Positions 8,340-17,216 are shown, numbered from the stretch's first letter. The stretch: DNA of 64,000 bases from Sphingobium terrigena (GCF_003591655.1 NZ_QVRA01000013.1:1-64000); one strand, 5' to 3'. Program-made: numbers and translations. The notes: generated by a model from the letters alone, not told the origin.

Positions 8340-9591
8340 CGGCGACCTTTGCGATAAGTTTGTCTGCGACCTGGCCCTTGGGCAGGGCAGGCCAGGCTTC
8401 GATGCCGGAGGCGGTGACGATCTGCACGGCGTTGGCGTCCCCGCCCATCACATCGCCCGACACGTCGTTGGCGACGATCCAGTCCGCCCCCTTGCGCGCC
8501 AGCTTGGCCTGCGCATGACCGGCGATATTCTGGGTTTCGGCAGCAAAGCCGATGAGCAGGGCGGGGCGCTGCGCATGATGGCCCAGTGTTGCAAGAATGT
8601 CGGGGTTTTCGACCAGCGTTAACGGGGCAGGCTGGCCGGAGCCGTCTTTTTTCAGCTTCTGGTCGGCGGCGTCCGCGGTGCGCCAGTCGGCGACGGCGGC
8701 GACCATGATCGCGGCGTCGGCGGGCAGCGCGCTTTCGACCGCGCTCAGCATCTCGCGCGCAGTCTGCACGTCGACGCGGGTCACGCCTTCGGGGGTTGGC
8801 AGATGCACCGGGCCAGCCACCAAAGTCACGCGCGCACCCGCCCGCGCGGCGGCGGCGGCGATGGCAAAGCCCTGCTTTCCCGACGACCGATTGGCGATGT
8901 AGCGTACCGGGTCGATCGGCTCATGGGTGGGGCCGGCGGTGATGAGGATGTGGCGCCCGGCCAGACGAACGCCGTTCGTTTCGAGCGAAGTCGAGAAACG
9001 CTGCACACCCACAGCAAAATCCGGCTGCCCCGCCAGCGGATCGTCCTGCTTGGGCAAGGCCAGCAGCCGCTCCACCTCCGCGGCGATCCGCTCAGGGTCC
9101 GGCAGCCGCCCGGTGCCAAATTCGCCACACGCCATCTCGCCATCGTCGGGCGTCATGATGTGGACGCCATCGGCGTGGAGCCGCTCCAGATTGCGCTGGG
9201 TCGCCCTGTGATGCCACATCCGCACATTCATCGCAGGCACCGCCAGCACCGGCTTGTCGGTCGCCAGCAACAGGGTGGTCGCCAGATCATCGGCAATGCC
9301 GTTCGCCATCTTGGCGAGAATATTGGCCGTCGCGGGCGCGACCACGACCAGATCGGCCTGACGGCTCAATTGAATATGGCCGATTTCCTGCTCGTCCTTC
9401 AGGTTGAACAGGTCGGTAAACACTGGGTTCTCGGTCAGCACGCCAAGGCTCAGCGGCGTCACAAATTGCTGCGCCGACTCCGTCAGCACCGCCCGCACCG
9501 TCATCCCGCGCTTGCGCAGCAGGCGGACGAGTTCGAGCGATTTATAGGCGGCGATGCCGCCGGAGATGATGAGGAGGATGCGTGGGGTCAT
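8314..9591 (-). CDS. coaBC: Bifunctional phosphopantothenoylcysteine decarboxylase / phosphopantothenate-cysteine ligase
   Basis: Two steps of coenzyme A synthesis in one protein: CoaB joins 4'-phosphopantothenate to cysteine with CTP, and CoaC decarboxylates the product with FMN. The N-terminal flavoprotein domain (about 1-190) shows [11 protein letters not shown], the PAMNVRMW motif and the [14 protein letters not shown] substrate clamp with its cysteine. The C-terminal CoaB domain starts at [20 protein letters not shown]. The linker between them ([16 protein letters not shown]) is encoded by a copy of the dispersed palindromic repeat at 8973-9000. The frame is open 37 codons further up, but I start at 9591 because [12 protein letters not shown] is the family N-terminus and this ATG overlaps the preceding stop as ATGA. 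Confidence 0.96.
   Translation of the reverse strand: MTPRILLIISGGIAAYKSLELVRLLRKRGMTVRAVLTESAQQFVTPLSLGVLTENPVFTDLFNLKDEQEIGHIQLSRQADLVVVAPATANILAKMANGIADDLATTLLLATDKPVLAVPAMNVRMWHHRATQRNLERLHADGVHIMTPDDGEMACGEFGTGRLPDPERIAAEVERLLALPKQDDPLAGQPDFAVGVQRFSTSLETNGVRLAGRHILITAGPTHEPIDPVRYIANRSSGKQGFAIAAAAARAGARVTLVAGPVHLPTPEGVTRVDVQTAREMLSAVESALPADAAIMVAAVADWRTADAADQKLKKDGSGQPAPLTLVENPDILATLGHHAQRPALLIGFAAETQNIAGHAQAKLARKGADWIVANDVSGDVMGGDANAVQIVTASGIEAWPALPKGQVADKLIAKVADALSPRSD
8973..9000. repeat. REP-like palindromic repeat inside coaBC
   Basis: CGTTCGTTTCGAGC, three bases, then GTCGAGAAAC. The same arrangement, differing almost only in the three spacer bases, recurs inverted at 47839-47869, and related units lie at 20771-20890. 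Here it lies in frame within the linker between the CoaC and CoaB domains. Confidence 0.7.
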
Positions 9592-9671
9592 GAAGCAATC
9601 CGCGTCCGTTTCGAGAGACAGAGGGCCGCCGACCGCATCTCGATCCGGGCAATGGCTTCTTCGCGGGTCAT
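9588..9671 (-). CDS. 27-codon ORF between ubiB and coaBC
   Basis: ATG at 9671 overlaps the ubiB stop as ATGA, and its own stop overlaps the coaBC start as ATGA, so a ribosome could pass through all three genes by re-initiation. The product begins MTREEAIARIEMRSAAL and ends SKRTRIAS; the first part could form a short amphipathic helix. No family is recognised. Near its end the DNA (CGTCCGTTTCGAG, 9603-9615 on the plus strand) resembles half of the dispersed repeat found in coaBC, so the ORF may be the stub of a longer gene cut by a repeat, or a pure coupling device. Whether it is translated is not shown by the sequence. Confidence 0.4.
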   Translation of the reverse strand: MTREEAIARIEMRSAALCLSKRTRIAS

Positions 9672-11209
9672 AGCGATGAAGATAATAGCAATGTCGCTCC
9701 AACGCCAGCCGCCGCTGCCATCACCGCCACCAGAGCATAACGCCAGCCCCCGCCGACGCGGATCAGCTTCACCTCGCTCAGCGGCGGTGGCGGTGGCGCA
9801 CCGCCCTTCTCCGGGAAGGCATCCTCGATCCGGCGGACCAGTGCCGGCAGTCGCTGCAACGTCCGCCAATTTTCGATCAGCGTGTTGGCGGCCTTGGCCT
9901 CCGGTCCCAGCTCGTCACGCAGCCAGCCCTTCACATAGGGGCCGCTGGTTTCCCACAGGTTGATGTCGGGGTCGAGCGAGGTCGCCACGCCCTCGACCAT
10001 CACCATCGTCTTTTGCAGCAGCAGAAGGTGCGGCTGGGTCTGCATGTCGAAATCGCGGGTGATGGCGAACAGGCCGTCCAGCATCCCGCCGACCGACAAT
10101 TCGCGCACCGGCTTGCCGCGCATCGGTTCGCCCACCGCGCGCAAGGCGGTTGCGAATTCGGCGACATTATGATGGGCGGGCACATATTGCGCCTCGAAAT
10201 GGATTTCCGCGACGCGCTTGTAGTTGCCGGTGATCAGGCCGTAGAGAATCTCCGCCAGCCACATGCGCGCGCGCCGGTCGATCCGCCCCATGATGCCGAA
10301 ATCGATCGCGACGATATCGCCATCGGGGCAGACGAACAAATTGCCCTGATGCATGTCGGCATGGAAAAATCCCTCGGCGATCGCCTGGCGCAGGAAGGCG
10401 TTGACGAGGCGCGCGGCGATGGCGGGCAGGTCATGCCCCGCCGCGATCAGCGCTTCGCGGTCGCTGATCTTGATGCCGTCGATCCAGGCCATCGTCATGA
10501 CCTTGCCGGTCGTGCGGTCCCAGTCGATCGCGGGGACACGATAGCCCGGTTCTGCGACCATCGCTTCGGCCAGTTCCGACGCGGACGCCGCCTCGCGTCG
10601 CAGATCCAGCTCGCGCGCGGTCCAGCGCTTCATATTGGCGATGACCATGCGCGGGCGCAGTCGGGCGATTTCGCCGCCCAATTGCTCGACATGGGCGGCG
10701 GCCCATTCATAGGTCTGGATATCGCGGTTGAACTGCTCGGTCACGCCGGGGCGGATCACTTTGACGGCGACATCGCGCCCGTCGGTGGTGAGCGCACGAT
10801 GGACCTGCGCGATGGAGGCCGCGCCGACCGGCACTTCGTCGAAACGGGCGTAAATCTGCTCCAGCGGCTTGCCGAAGCTCGCCTCTATCTCCGCCCGGAT
10901 CGTAGCGAAGGGAACAGGCGGCAGGGCGTCCTGCAGGCGCAGCAGGTCGAGCGCGGCAACCTCCCCCACCAGATCGGGCCGGGTCGCCAGCGTCTGGCCC
11001 AGCTTGATCGCGGCCGGGCCGATCGACTGGAACGCATCGGCATAGCGGGGCTGCTTGGGAACCCGCGCGCCCAGTCGCGCCAGCCGCACCAGCCGCCGCA
11101 CCGGCACAGGCGTCATCGGATCACGCTCGATCCCGCGCAACGCGCCATGACGCGCCAGCGTGCGACCCCATTTGAGGAGCCGCCAGATATGGGTGATGTG
11201 CGCGGTCAT
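9668..11209 (-). CDS. ubiB: Ubiquinone biosynthesis protein kinase-like UbiB
   Basis: UbiB is an atypical kinase-like ATPase (ABC1/ADCK family) needed for ubiquinone synthesis at the membrane. Visible features: the family KxGQ motif in AIKLGQTLATRPD (about 71-84), the alanine-rich nucleotide loop VGAASIAQVH, a VAVKV lysine strand, the catalytic HADMHQGNLFV, the DFG-like VAIDFGIMG, and a C-terminal transmembrane pair (WRYALVAVMAAAAGVGATLLL). At 513 residues it is the usual size. It lies seven bases after ubiE and overlaps the 27-codon ORF, consistent with co-expression of quinone genes. Confidence 0.96.
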   Translation of the reverse strand: MTAHITHIWRLLKWGRTLARHGALRGIERDPMTPVPVRRLVRLARLGARVPKQPRYADAFQSIGPAAIKLGQTLATRPDLVGEVAALDLLRLQDALPPVPFATIRAEIEASFGKPLEQIYARFDEVPVGAASIAQVHRALTTDGRDVAVKVIRPGVTEQFNRDIQTYEWAAAHVEQLGGEIARLRPRMVIANMKRWTARELDLRREAASASELAEAMVAEPGYRVPAIDWDRTTGKVMTMAWIDGIKISDREALIAAGHDLPAIAARLVNAFLRQAIAEGFFHADMHQGNLFVCPDGDIVAIDFGIMGRIDRRARMWLAEILYGLITGNYKRVAEIHFEAQYVPAHHNVAEFATALRAVGEPMRGKPVRELSVGGMLDGLFAITRDFDMQTQPHLLLLQKTMVMVEGVATSLDPDINLWETSGPYVKGWLRDELGPEAKAANTLIENWRTLQRLPALVRRIEDAFPEKGGAPPPPPLSEVKLIRVGGGWRYALVAVMAAAAGVGATLLLSSSL

Positions 11210-11216
11210 GCGGGAA

Positions 11217-11948
11217 TCAAATCTTCCAGCCCGAATGGATCGCCACTAGCCCGCCCAATATCGGTTCGACTTTCGTGTTCACGAATCCGGCGTCGCGGAT
11301 CATACCCTCGAATTTGGGCATGGGCGGGAAGCGGCGGATCGATTCGATCAGATAGCGGTAGCTGTCGGCATCATTGGCGAACAGCTTGCCCAGTTGCGGG
11401 ACCAGCTTGTGCGAATAGACGTCATAAACGTCCGAAAAGCCCGGCCATGTCGTGGTCGAAAACTCCAGGCAGAAGAAGCGCCCACCAAATTTCAGCACCC
11501 GGTGCGCTTCCGCCAATGCCTTGTCGATATGGGTGACGTTGCGGATGCCGAAGGCGATCGTGTAGGCGTCGAAGCTGCGGTCGGAAAAGGTCAACTCTTC
11601 GGCATTTTGTTCCGACCAGAGCAGGCCTTCCAGCCCCTTCTTCTTCGCCCGCTCCATGCCCACGCCCAGCATTTGCGGGTTGATGTCCGACACGGTCACA
11701 TGGGCGCCATGTTTGTGCATCCGAAAGGCGATGTCGCCGGTGCCGCCCGCCATGTCCAGAATTGCCTCGCCGGGCCGCGGTTTCACGCGGGCAACGAACT
11801 GGTCCTTCCACAGCCGGTGCGCGCCCATCGACATGGCGTCGTTCATCAGGTCATATTTGGCCGCGACGTTGGAAAAGACCTCACGGACCATGCCCTGTTT
11901 TTCGGCGGCATCGACGTCCCGATAGCCAAAGGATGCTGTTTCGCTCAT
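11217..11948 (-). CDS. ubiE: Ubiquinone/menaquinone biosynthesis C-methyltransferase UbiE
   Basis: SAM-dependent methyltransferase of the quinone ring. The 243 residues include the UbiE signatures [17 protein letters not shown], the SAM-binding loop [13 protein letters not shown] (about 67-79), the [18 protein letters not shown] segment and RFFCLEFS. The frame extends 14 codons further up, but [18 protein letters not shown] is the usual N-terminus, so I start at 11948. It is the first gene of the minus-strand run and diverges from mutM across 82 bases, a pairing conserved in alphaproteobacteria. Confidence 0.96.
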   Translation of the reverse strand: MSETASFGYRDVDAAEKQGMVREVFSNVAAKYDLMNDAMSMGAHRLWKDQFVARVKPRPGEAILDMAGGTGDIAFRMHKHGAHVTVSDINPQMLGVGMERAKKKGLEGLLWSEQNAEELTFSDRSFDAYTIAFGIRNVTHIDKALAEAHRVLKFGGRFFCLEFSTTTWPGFSDVYDVYSHKLVPQLGKLFANDADSYRYLIESIRRFPPMPKFEGMIRDAGFVNTKVEPILGGLVAIHSGWKI

Positions 11949-12030
11949 GGGATGATCCTCTAGACAGAGATTGCGCGTCGTTCCAGCCAAGAAGCTGGGA
12001 ATTGGTCGCGCCTTTGCCTAGATGGTCCTT

Positions 12031-12843
12031 ATGCCAGAACTTCCTGAAGTCGAAACCACCGTGGCGGGGCTGCGATCCGTGCTGGAGGGCGCGGTTCTTG
12101 CCCGTGTCGAGCCGCGCCGCGCCGACCTGCGCTTTCCCATTCCCGTCGATCTGCGCCAGCGGCTGACGGGGGCGACCGTCACCGCGCTCACGCGCCGCGC
12201 CAAATATGGGTTGATCGCCACCGACCGGGGCGACATGATGATATTTCATCTGGGCATGTCGGGGCGCTGGCGGGTGGACCCGACCGAAATCGGCACCCAC
12301 GACCATCTGATCCTGGAAACTGGGGCGGGGCGGTTGCTGGCGCTCAACGATCCGCGCCGCTTCGGTTCGGTCGATCTGGTGCGCAGCGATGCGTGGGAAG
12401 CCTATAGCCCCTTCACCCGGATGGGGCCGGAGCCGCTGGGACCGGATTTCGATGCGACGGCGCTGGCGCGCGCGCTGGAGGGCAAGGCGACGTCGATCAA
12501 GGCGGCGCTGCTCGACCAGCGAATCGTCGCGGGACTGGGCAATATCTATGTGTGCGAGGCGCTCAACATGGCGGGCATCGCGCCGACCCGCGCGGCGGGC
12601 AAGATCAGCCGCCCGCGCCTGACCCTGCTGGTCGATGCGATTCGGGAGGTGCTGGCCGCCGCCATCGTTGCGGGCGGCTCGACGCTGCGCGATTATGCGC
12701 GGCCCGATGGGGAATTGGGCTATTTTTCCAAACAATGGCGTGTCTATGGCCGCGAAGGAGAGATATGCCCGTGCGGCGGCACGGTGCAGCGCCGGGTGGA
12801 TGGCGGTCGATCGACCTTTTTCTGCCCGAAATGCCAGAAGTAG
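12031..12843 (+). CDS. mutM: Formamidopyrimidine-DNA glycosylase (Fpg/MutM)
   Basis: Excises 8-oxoguanine and other oxidised purines and cuts the abasic site. The start at 12031 is fixed by chemistry: the mature N-terminus must be PELPEVET with Pro as nucleophile and Glu as the acid; an in-frame GTG-like extension MVL would block this. The helix-two-turn-helix region, with the DQRIVAGLGNIYVCEAL signature, and the C-terminal zinc finger (CPCGG ... FFCPKC) are intact in 270 residues. It diverges from ubiE and precedes rpsT. Confidence 0.97.
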   Translation: MPELPEVETTVAGLRSVLEGAVLARVEPRRADLRFPIPVDLRQRLTGATVTALTRRAKYGLIATDRGDMMIFHLGMSGRWRVDPTEIGTHDHLILETGAGRLLALNDPRRFGSVDLVRSDAWEAYSPFTRMGPEPLGPDFDATALARALEGKATSIKAALLDQRIVAGLGNIYVCEALNMAGIAPTRAAGKISRPRLTLLVDAIREVLAAAIVAGGSTLRDYARPDGELGYFSKQWRVYGREGEICPCGGTVQRRVDGGRSTFFCPKCQK

Positions 12844-12961
12844 GATGCTGCCGACCGGTTGACGACCGGAATGAACCGCTGTAAGGCGCGCACCTTCACG
12901 AGGCGGGTTGGCGAGTCCGACTGGTCTCTTTTCATATATTGACGAGAACCGAGGACTCTAA

Positions 12962-13225
12962 ATGGCCAATACGCCGCAAGCCAAGAAGCGCATCCGCCGC
13001 AACGAACGTCGCGCTGCCATCAATGGCGCCCGCATCAGCCGGATCCGCACCCTGGTGAAGAAGGTGGAAGCCGCGCTTGCCACCGGTGACAAGGAAGCGG
13101 CTGCTACCGCGCTGCAGACCGTGCAGCCGGAGCTGGCGCGTGGTGTCGCCCGTGGCGTGCTGCACAAGAATACCGCTGCGCGCAAGTTTGGCCGCCTGAC
13201 CAAGGCTGTCAGCGCGCTCGCCTGA
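12962..13225 (+). CDS. rpsT: 30S ribosomal protein S20
   Basis: Primary binding protein of 16S rRNA in the small subunit. The 87 residues begin [17 protein letters not shown] and are rich in Lys/Arg, with the family pattern [16 protein letters not shown] and the end [25 protein letters not shown] ribosome binding site lies seven bases upstream, and a strong terminator follows. The rpsT-dnaA order is common in alphaproteobacteria. Confidence 0.98.
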   Translation: MANTPQAKKRIRRNERRAAINGARISRIRTLVKKVEAALATGDKEAAATALQTVQPELARGVARGVLHKNTAARKFGRLTKAVSALA

Positions 13226-13256
13226 ACCCTTCCGGGTCAGTATCGGCACAGACAAG

Positions 13257-13286
13257 GCCCGCCCCGATCGCCGGGGCGGGCTTTTT
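13257..13286 (+). terminator. Rho-independent terminator of rpsT
   Basis: GCCCGCCCC pairs perfectly with GGGGCGGGC around a 7-base loop, followed by TTTTT. It begins 31 bases after the rpsT stop. Confidence 0.92.
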
Positions 13287-13657
13287 GTCGTTCCGTCGGC
13301 GCCAGTCACAGGCCAGTCATATTGCAGACACGCGCATTTCCCGCGATTCGACGCGCTGCAGCATAGTAATAATCTCATAAATATCTGAAAAACAATGATA
13401 ATTTCATTGTCCTTCATTTTCCGTGGGTTTGCCGAGTCAACGGCTTTATTTCATTTTTTTGAATGCCCGCGCCCTTGATCCAACCCTGCACCCCTGTCTA
13501 TTTTTGAAATCCGGCCGCCATCGAATCACCTGTGGGCGGTCGTCATGTGACTGGTTGACGCATCATACTCGGTAAAGCGGGGGCTTTTCCGATCGGGTGT
13601 CGTGCGTATTTTTTCCTGCCCATAACCGGGGGGCAGCGGGTAGGGTCGGCGAAGTCT
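13287..13657. promoter_or_regulatory. AT-rich control region upstream of dnaA
   Basis: This is the only stretch over 300 bases without a gene. Bases 13361-13420 are about 23% GC by hand count and contain the inverted repeat ACAATGA-TAATT-TCATTGT (13392-13410). Three GANTC sites, the target of the alphaproteobacterial methylase CcrM, lie at 13345, 13434 and 13523. I found no good match to the DnaA box TTATCCACA, so an origin is not supported, but promoter and cell-cycle control of dnaA are likely here. Confidence 0.6.
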
Positions 13658-15058
13658 ATGAAGGATCATGCGTTAGTGACAGCTTGGCAGGACGGAGAGG
13701 GGAGCCAGGCTGATTCCAGCCTTGAGGCCGCCTGGGCCGCGATCCGCGCCGGGCTGCGCCGCGACATTGGCTCGCGCATGTTCGACCAGTGGTTGAAGCC
13801 CGTGCGGCTGGGCGACTATTGCCCGGAATCGCAGACGCTCGACCTGCTCGTCGCTACGGATTTCAGCGCCAATTTCGTGTCGGGCCAATTTGGCGATCGG
13901 CTGCGCATGGCGTGGCGCGCGGCCAATGTCGGCGTGCGCGACGTCCGTCTGCATCGCGCGGCCGATGCGACCGGACCGCGCCTGCTCGAAGTCGTCCCTG
14001 TCGAACCGGTCGCCGCGCCCGCGCCGCAGCCGGTCGCCTCCAATTTCCAGCCGCGTCATGGCTTTGCCGATTTTGTCACCGGTGACAGCAACCGCCTCGC
14101 CTGCTCGGCGGCGCTGGCGATGGCGGGGGAGGCGGAACCCCGGTTCAGCCCGCTGTTCATTCATGGCGGCACTGGCCAGGGCAAGACTCACCTGCTTCAT
14201 GCCATTGCCCGCGCCTTTTCCGATCATGCGCCCGCAGCGCCTGTGCTCTACATGTCGGCCGAACGCTTCATGATGGAATTTGTGAACGCGATGCGCGCGA
14301 ATGAAACCATGGCGTTCAAGGCGCGGCTGCGCGCCGCGCGCCTGCTGCTGATCGACGATATCCAGTTCATCGCGGGCAAGGGATCGACGCAGGAGGAATT
14401 TCTCCACACGATCAACGACCTCATCGATTCGGGCGCGCGCATCGTCGTGACTGCCGACCGTCCGCCACAGCGGCTCGAATCGATCGACGCGCGCATCCTC
14501 TCGCGGCTTGCTGGCGGGCTGGTCGCCGACATATTGCCCGCCGACCTCGACCTGCGCCTCGCCATATTGGAGGCCAAGCGCGCCGTCGCGGGCGATCCGC
14601 CGGTGCCCGACGCGGTGATCGATTTCCTCGCCCGCTCGATCCGTTCCAATGTCCGCGAGCTGGAGGGGGCGTTCAACAAGCTGGTTGCCTATGGCCAGTT
14701 GACCGGACGCGCGATCGACCTCGACTTCGCGCAGGGGATGCTCGCGGACGCGGTGCGGGCCAATGCCCGGCGCATCACCGTCGATGAAATCCAGAAGGTC
14801 TGTGCGGCCCATTACAAGATCGACGCCTCGGAAATGCGCTCCAAGCGCCGCGCCCGCGCCGTCGCCCGGCCGCGTCAGGTCGCCATGTATCTGGCCAAGA
14901 AGATGACACCGCGCTCCCTGCCCGAAATCGGTCGCATCTTTGGCGGGCGCGACCATAGCACGGTGATCCACGCCGTCCGCACGATCGAGGGGCTGCGCGA
15001 GAGCAACCCGGACATCGACGCCGACGTGCGCGCGCTGCTGCGCCAGCTGGAGGGGTGA
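13658..15058 (+). CDS. dnaA: Chromosomal replication initiator protein DnaA
   Basis: Binds the origin, melts it and loads the replicative helicase. The 466 residues hold domain I (WAAIRAGLRRDIGSRMFDQWLKPV, about 25-50), a short proline-rich linker, the AAA+ domain III with Walker A HGGTGQGKTHLL (about 169-180), Walker B LLLIDDIQFIAGK and sensor VVTADRPP, and the DNA-binding domain IV with the signature GGRDHSTVIHAVRTIE. The ATG at 13658 has only a weak upstream AGGGT, and residues 1-20 are not conserved-looking, so a slightly later start is possible. Confidence 0.96.
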   Translation: MKDHALVTAWQDGEGSQADSSLEAAWAAIRAGLRRDIGSRMFDQWLKPVRLGDYCPESQTLDLLVATDFSANFVSGQFGDRLRMAWRAANVGVRDVRLHRAADATGPRLLEVVPVEPVAAPAPQPVASNFQPRHGFADFVTGDSNRLACSAALAMAGEAEPRFSPLFIHGGTGQGKTHLLHAIARAFSDHAPAAPVLYMSAERFMMEFVNAMRANETMAFKARLRAARLLLIDDIQFIAGKGSTQEEFLHTINDLIDSGARIVVTADRPPQRLESIDARILSRLAGGLVADILPADLDLRLAILEAKRAVAGDPPVPDAVIDFLARSIRSNVRELEGAFNKLVAYGQLTGRAIDLDFAQGMLADAVRANARRITVDEIQKVCAAHYKIDASEMRSKRRARAVARPRQVAMYLAKKMTPRSLPEIGRIFGGRDHSTVIHAVRTIEGLRESNPDIDADVRALLRQLEG

Positions 15059-15102
15059 CAAACCCCTCTGGCGTCCGGCGCGGGAGTAGCTAGGCTAGGC
15101 GC

Positions 15103-15684
15103 ATGATTCGCGCCCTGCTCCTTCTCATCGCCCTCCTCCTGCCTTTGCCTGCCATGGCGCAAGGCGATGTGCGCGTGGCGCTCGACACGGCGGCGGGGCG
15201 GGTCGTGGTGTCGGTCCATGCCGACAAGGCACCGGTTACCGCGGCTAATTTCCTGGCCTATGTCGATCAGAAACGCCTCGACGGCACCAACTTCTATCGC
15301 GGCGTCGGCGCGGCGGATTATGGCTTTGTCCAGGGCGGGGCGCAAAATGATCCCAAGCGGCTGCTGCCGCCGATCAAGCATGAACCCACGACCCAGACGG
15401 GCCTGACCCATGATGATGGGGCGCTGTCGATGGCCCGCTATGCGCCGGGCAGCGCGACCGCCGATTTCTTCATCGTGCTGGGCAAGATGCCCGCCATGGA
15501 TGCGCACCCGGAGGCGGCGGGCGACAATCAGGGCTTTGCCGTATTCGCCCATGTGGTCGAGGGGCTGGATGTGGTGAAAGCCATCCTCGCCGCGCCCAAA
15601 TCCGCGACGGCGGGCGAGGGGGTGATGAAGGGCCAGATGCTCGAAGCCCCCGTGAAAATTCTCACGGCACGGCGGGTACCTTAA
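15103..15684 (+). CDS. Periplasmic cyclophilin-type peptidyl-prolyl isomerase
   Basis: Speeds cis-trans isomerisation of prolyl bonds in proteins outside the cytoplasm. A clear signal peptide (MIRALLLLIALLLPLPAMAQG, cleavage after AMAQ or AMA) precedes a cyclophilin domain with FYRGV, the FVQGGAQNDP strand, GALSMARYAPGSATADFFIVLG and a GFAVFAHVVEGLDVV segment. The family Arg of FHR is replaced by the R of FYR, as in many bacterial PpiA proteins. At 193 residues it is of normal length. It follows dnaA by 44 bases and ends just before a palindromic repeat. Confidence 0.92.
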   Translation: MIRALLLLIALLLPLPAMAQGDVRVALDTAAGRVVVSVHADKAPVTAANFLAYVDQKRLDGTNFYRGVGAADYGFVQGGAQNDPKRLLPPIKHEPTTQTGLTHDDGALSMARYAPGSATADFFIVLGKMPAMDAHPEAAGDNQGFAVFAHVVEGLDVVKAILAAPKSATAGEGVMKGQMLEAPVKILTARRVP

Positions 15685-15695
15685 CAAAACCCGTC

Positions 15696-15715
15696 ATCCC
15701 CGCGAAGGCGGGGAT
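15696..15715. repeat. Short palindromic repeat (ATCCCCGC/GCGGGGAT)
   Basis: ATCCCCGC-GAAG-GCGGGGAT in the context GTCATCCC. It belongs to the GTCATCCC...GGGATCC family scattered through many alphaproteobacterial genomes; related copies lie between cysD and cysN at 30674-30747. It may end transcription of the cyclophilin gene, though no T tract follows. Confidence 0.75.
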
Positions 15716-15734
15716 CCATCAGGCCGTTGTTCCA

Positions 15735-15896
15735 TTAGGGTCTTTGGGCAAGCCACGCTTGCGCCAGCACGGCTAGAAAGATCAGTCCTGGCACCAGAAT
15801 AACGGCCCAAAAACAGCCTTTCCCGCCAATTTTGCGCGCCAACTCTGCACAACCTTCCCGGATGGTCTGGACTGGAAATTCGACGATCCATCCCAA
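15735..15896 (-). CDS. Small single-helix membrane protein, hypothetical
   Basis: A 53-residue frame starting at TTG (15896), three bases after the symporter stop, reads WIVEFPVQTIREGCAELA and then a strong transmembrane helix (CFWAVILVPGLIFLAVLAQAWL). The hydrophobic helix and its position directly behind a membrane transporter gene argue for a real product. There is no ATG in frame, and the only ribosome-binding-like sequence (GGGAG) is inside the end of the symporter gene. No family recognised. Confidence 0.4.
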   Translation of the reverse strand: MGWIVEFPVQTIREGCAELARKIGGKGCFWAVILVPGLIFLAVLAQAWLAQRP

Positions 15897-15898
15897 TC

Positions 15899-17128
15899 CT
15901 AAGCACTCCCACCCTGCTGATCTACGATCCGCGCCACCGCCATATCCGCCGTCACATTGCCGACGGTGCGGAAAATGTCGGGCACTGTCTCGACCGCCAG
16001 CAGCAGCGGCAGCGCCTCGACCGGCACGCCTATGGCGAGGCAGATGGGACCGGTGGTGGTGAAGAAGGTGATCTGGCTGGGCAGGCCGACCGCCGCGAGG
16101 CTGACGATCGCGGCGACCAATACGCCCATCACCAGCTGTGTCGGCCCCAGCGCCACGCCGTTCATCGCGGCGACATAGAGGGCGACCCCCAGATTGGCGG
16201 GCGGGCTGGTGATGCGGAACAGCGAGATGGCCAGCGGCAGGACGATCGAGCGGCTGGTTTCGCGCACTGCCAGCGGCCCGTCGCTCGCCTGGATCATCGC
16301 GGGGAGCGACGCGATCGAGCTTTGGGTCGAGAAGGCGATGGCTTGCGCGGGCAGGACGGCGCGGGCGAATCGCCCCGGCGCGATCCGCCCCAGCAGCACC
16401 GCCAGCGGATAGACCAGCAGCGTGACGATGACGCAGATCAGCACGATGAAACCGATATAATGGAGCAGCGCGCCTGCGGTCGCGAGGCCCGACCTTGCGC
16501 CCGCGACCAGCGCCAGCGCGAACACGCCGACGGGTGCCAGCCACAGCACCCAACCGACGACCACCAGCAGCGCATCGGCCAGCGCCTCGAACAGGCCCGT
16601 CAGCTGCGCGCGGCGGGCGTCGGCAATGCGGGTGACGGCAAAGCCGAAGATCAATGCGAACAGCACCACCGCGACCACCTGGCCATCAGCTGCCGACCGG
16701 ATCGGATTGGTCGGGATAAAGCCCAGCAGCCATTGCGCCGACGGGCGCACATCCGGCACCTCCGATATGCCCTCCGCCCCGGTCAGCGCGCCGACCGCGC
16801 CGGGCGGCACCGGCCACAGATGCAGCATCAGCGGTCCGACCAGCGCGGCAACCGTGGCCGACGCCGTCAGCAATATGGCGAACAGCGCAATCGCCCGCCC
16901 GGCCATGCCGCTGGTCCGCGCGGTCGTGGCGGCCTGCGCAATACCGGTCACCAGCAGCGCGAAGATCAGCGGGATGAGCGGCATCTGAAGGCCATTGAGC
17001 CAGGCCGACCCCAGCGGCTGCGCCAACGCGACGACATCCCCCTCGCAAGCCCCGCCCCATTCGGTCAGCGCAATGCCGCAACTCAAGCCCAGCAGCAACG
17101 CGATCAGGATGCGGACGGTCAAGGACAT
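15899..17128 (-). CDS. Dicarboxylate/amino-acid:cation symporter (DAACS/SDF family)
   Basis: Inner-membrane transporter that couples uptake of dicarboxylates or acidic amino acids to Na+ or H+. The 409 residues carry about eight hydrophobic helices and the two re-entrant hairpins: hairpin 1 with the serine-rich AFSTQSSIASLPAMI (about 268-282), and the conserved NxxG region NVTADMAVARIVDQ near the end. SPPANLGVALYVAAMNG is the family motif of helix 7. The start at 17128 is chosen because GGGGGAAG precedes it; the frame runs six codons further. The substrate cannot be told from sequence. Confidence 0.9.
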   Translation of the reverse strand: MSLTVRILIALLLGLSCGIALTEWGGACEGDVVALAQPLGSAWLNGLQMPLIPLIFALLVTGIAQAATTARTSGMAGRAIALFAILLTASATVAALVGPLMLHLWPVPPGAVGALTGAEGISEVPDVRPSAQWLLGFIPTNPIRSAADGQVVAVVLFALIFGFAVTRIADARRAQLTGLFEALADALLVVVGWVLWLAPVGVFALALVAGARSGLATAGALLHYIGFIVLICVIVTLLVYPLAVLLGRIAPGRFARAVLPAQAIAFSTQSSIASLPAMIQASDGPLAVRETSRSIVLPLAISLFRITSPPANLGVALYVAAMNGVALGPTQLVMGVLVAAIVSLAAVGLPSQITFFTTTGPICLAIGVPVEALPLLLAVETVPDIFRTVGNVTADMAVARIVDQQGGSA

Positions 17129-17216
17129 AGGCTTAGCTTCCCCCACGCAATGATGCGCGGGGACAGGCTAACGGCTGTTGTGGCGAGGAGGACAGGAAAA
17201 AATGCGCACCCGCGCC

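Noticed and set aside
13287-13657. Chromosomal origin with DnaA boxes
   Set aside because: No sequence within two mismatches of TTATCCACA was found on either strand; the AT-rich part alone is not enough.
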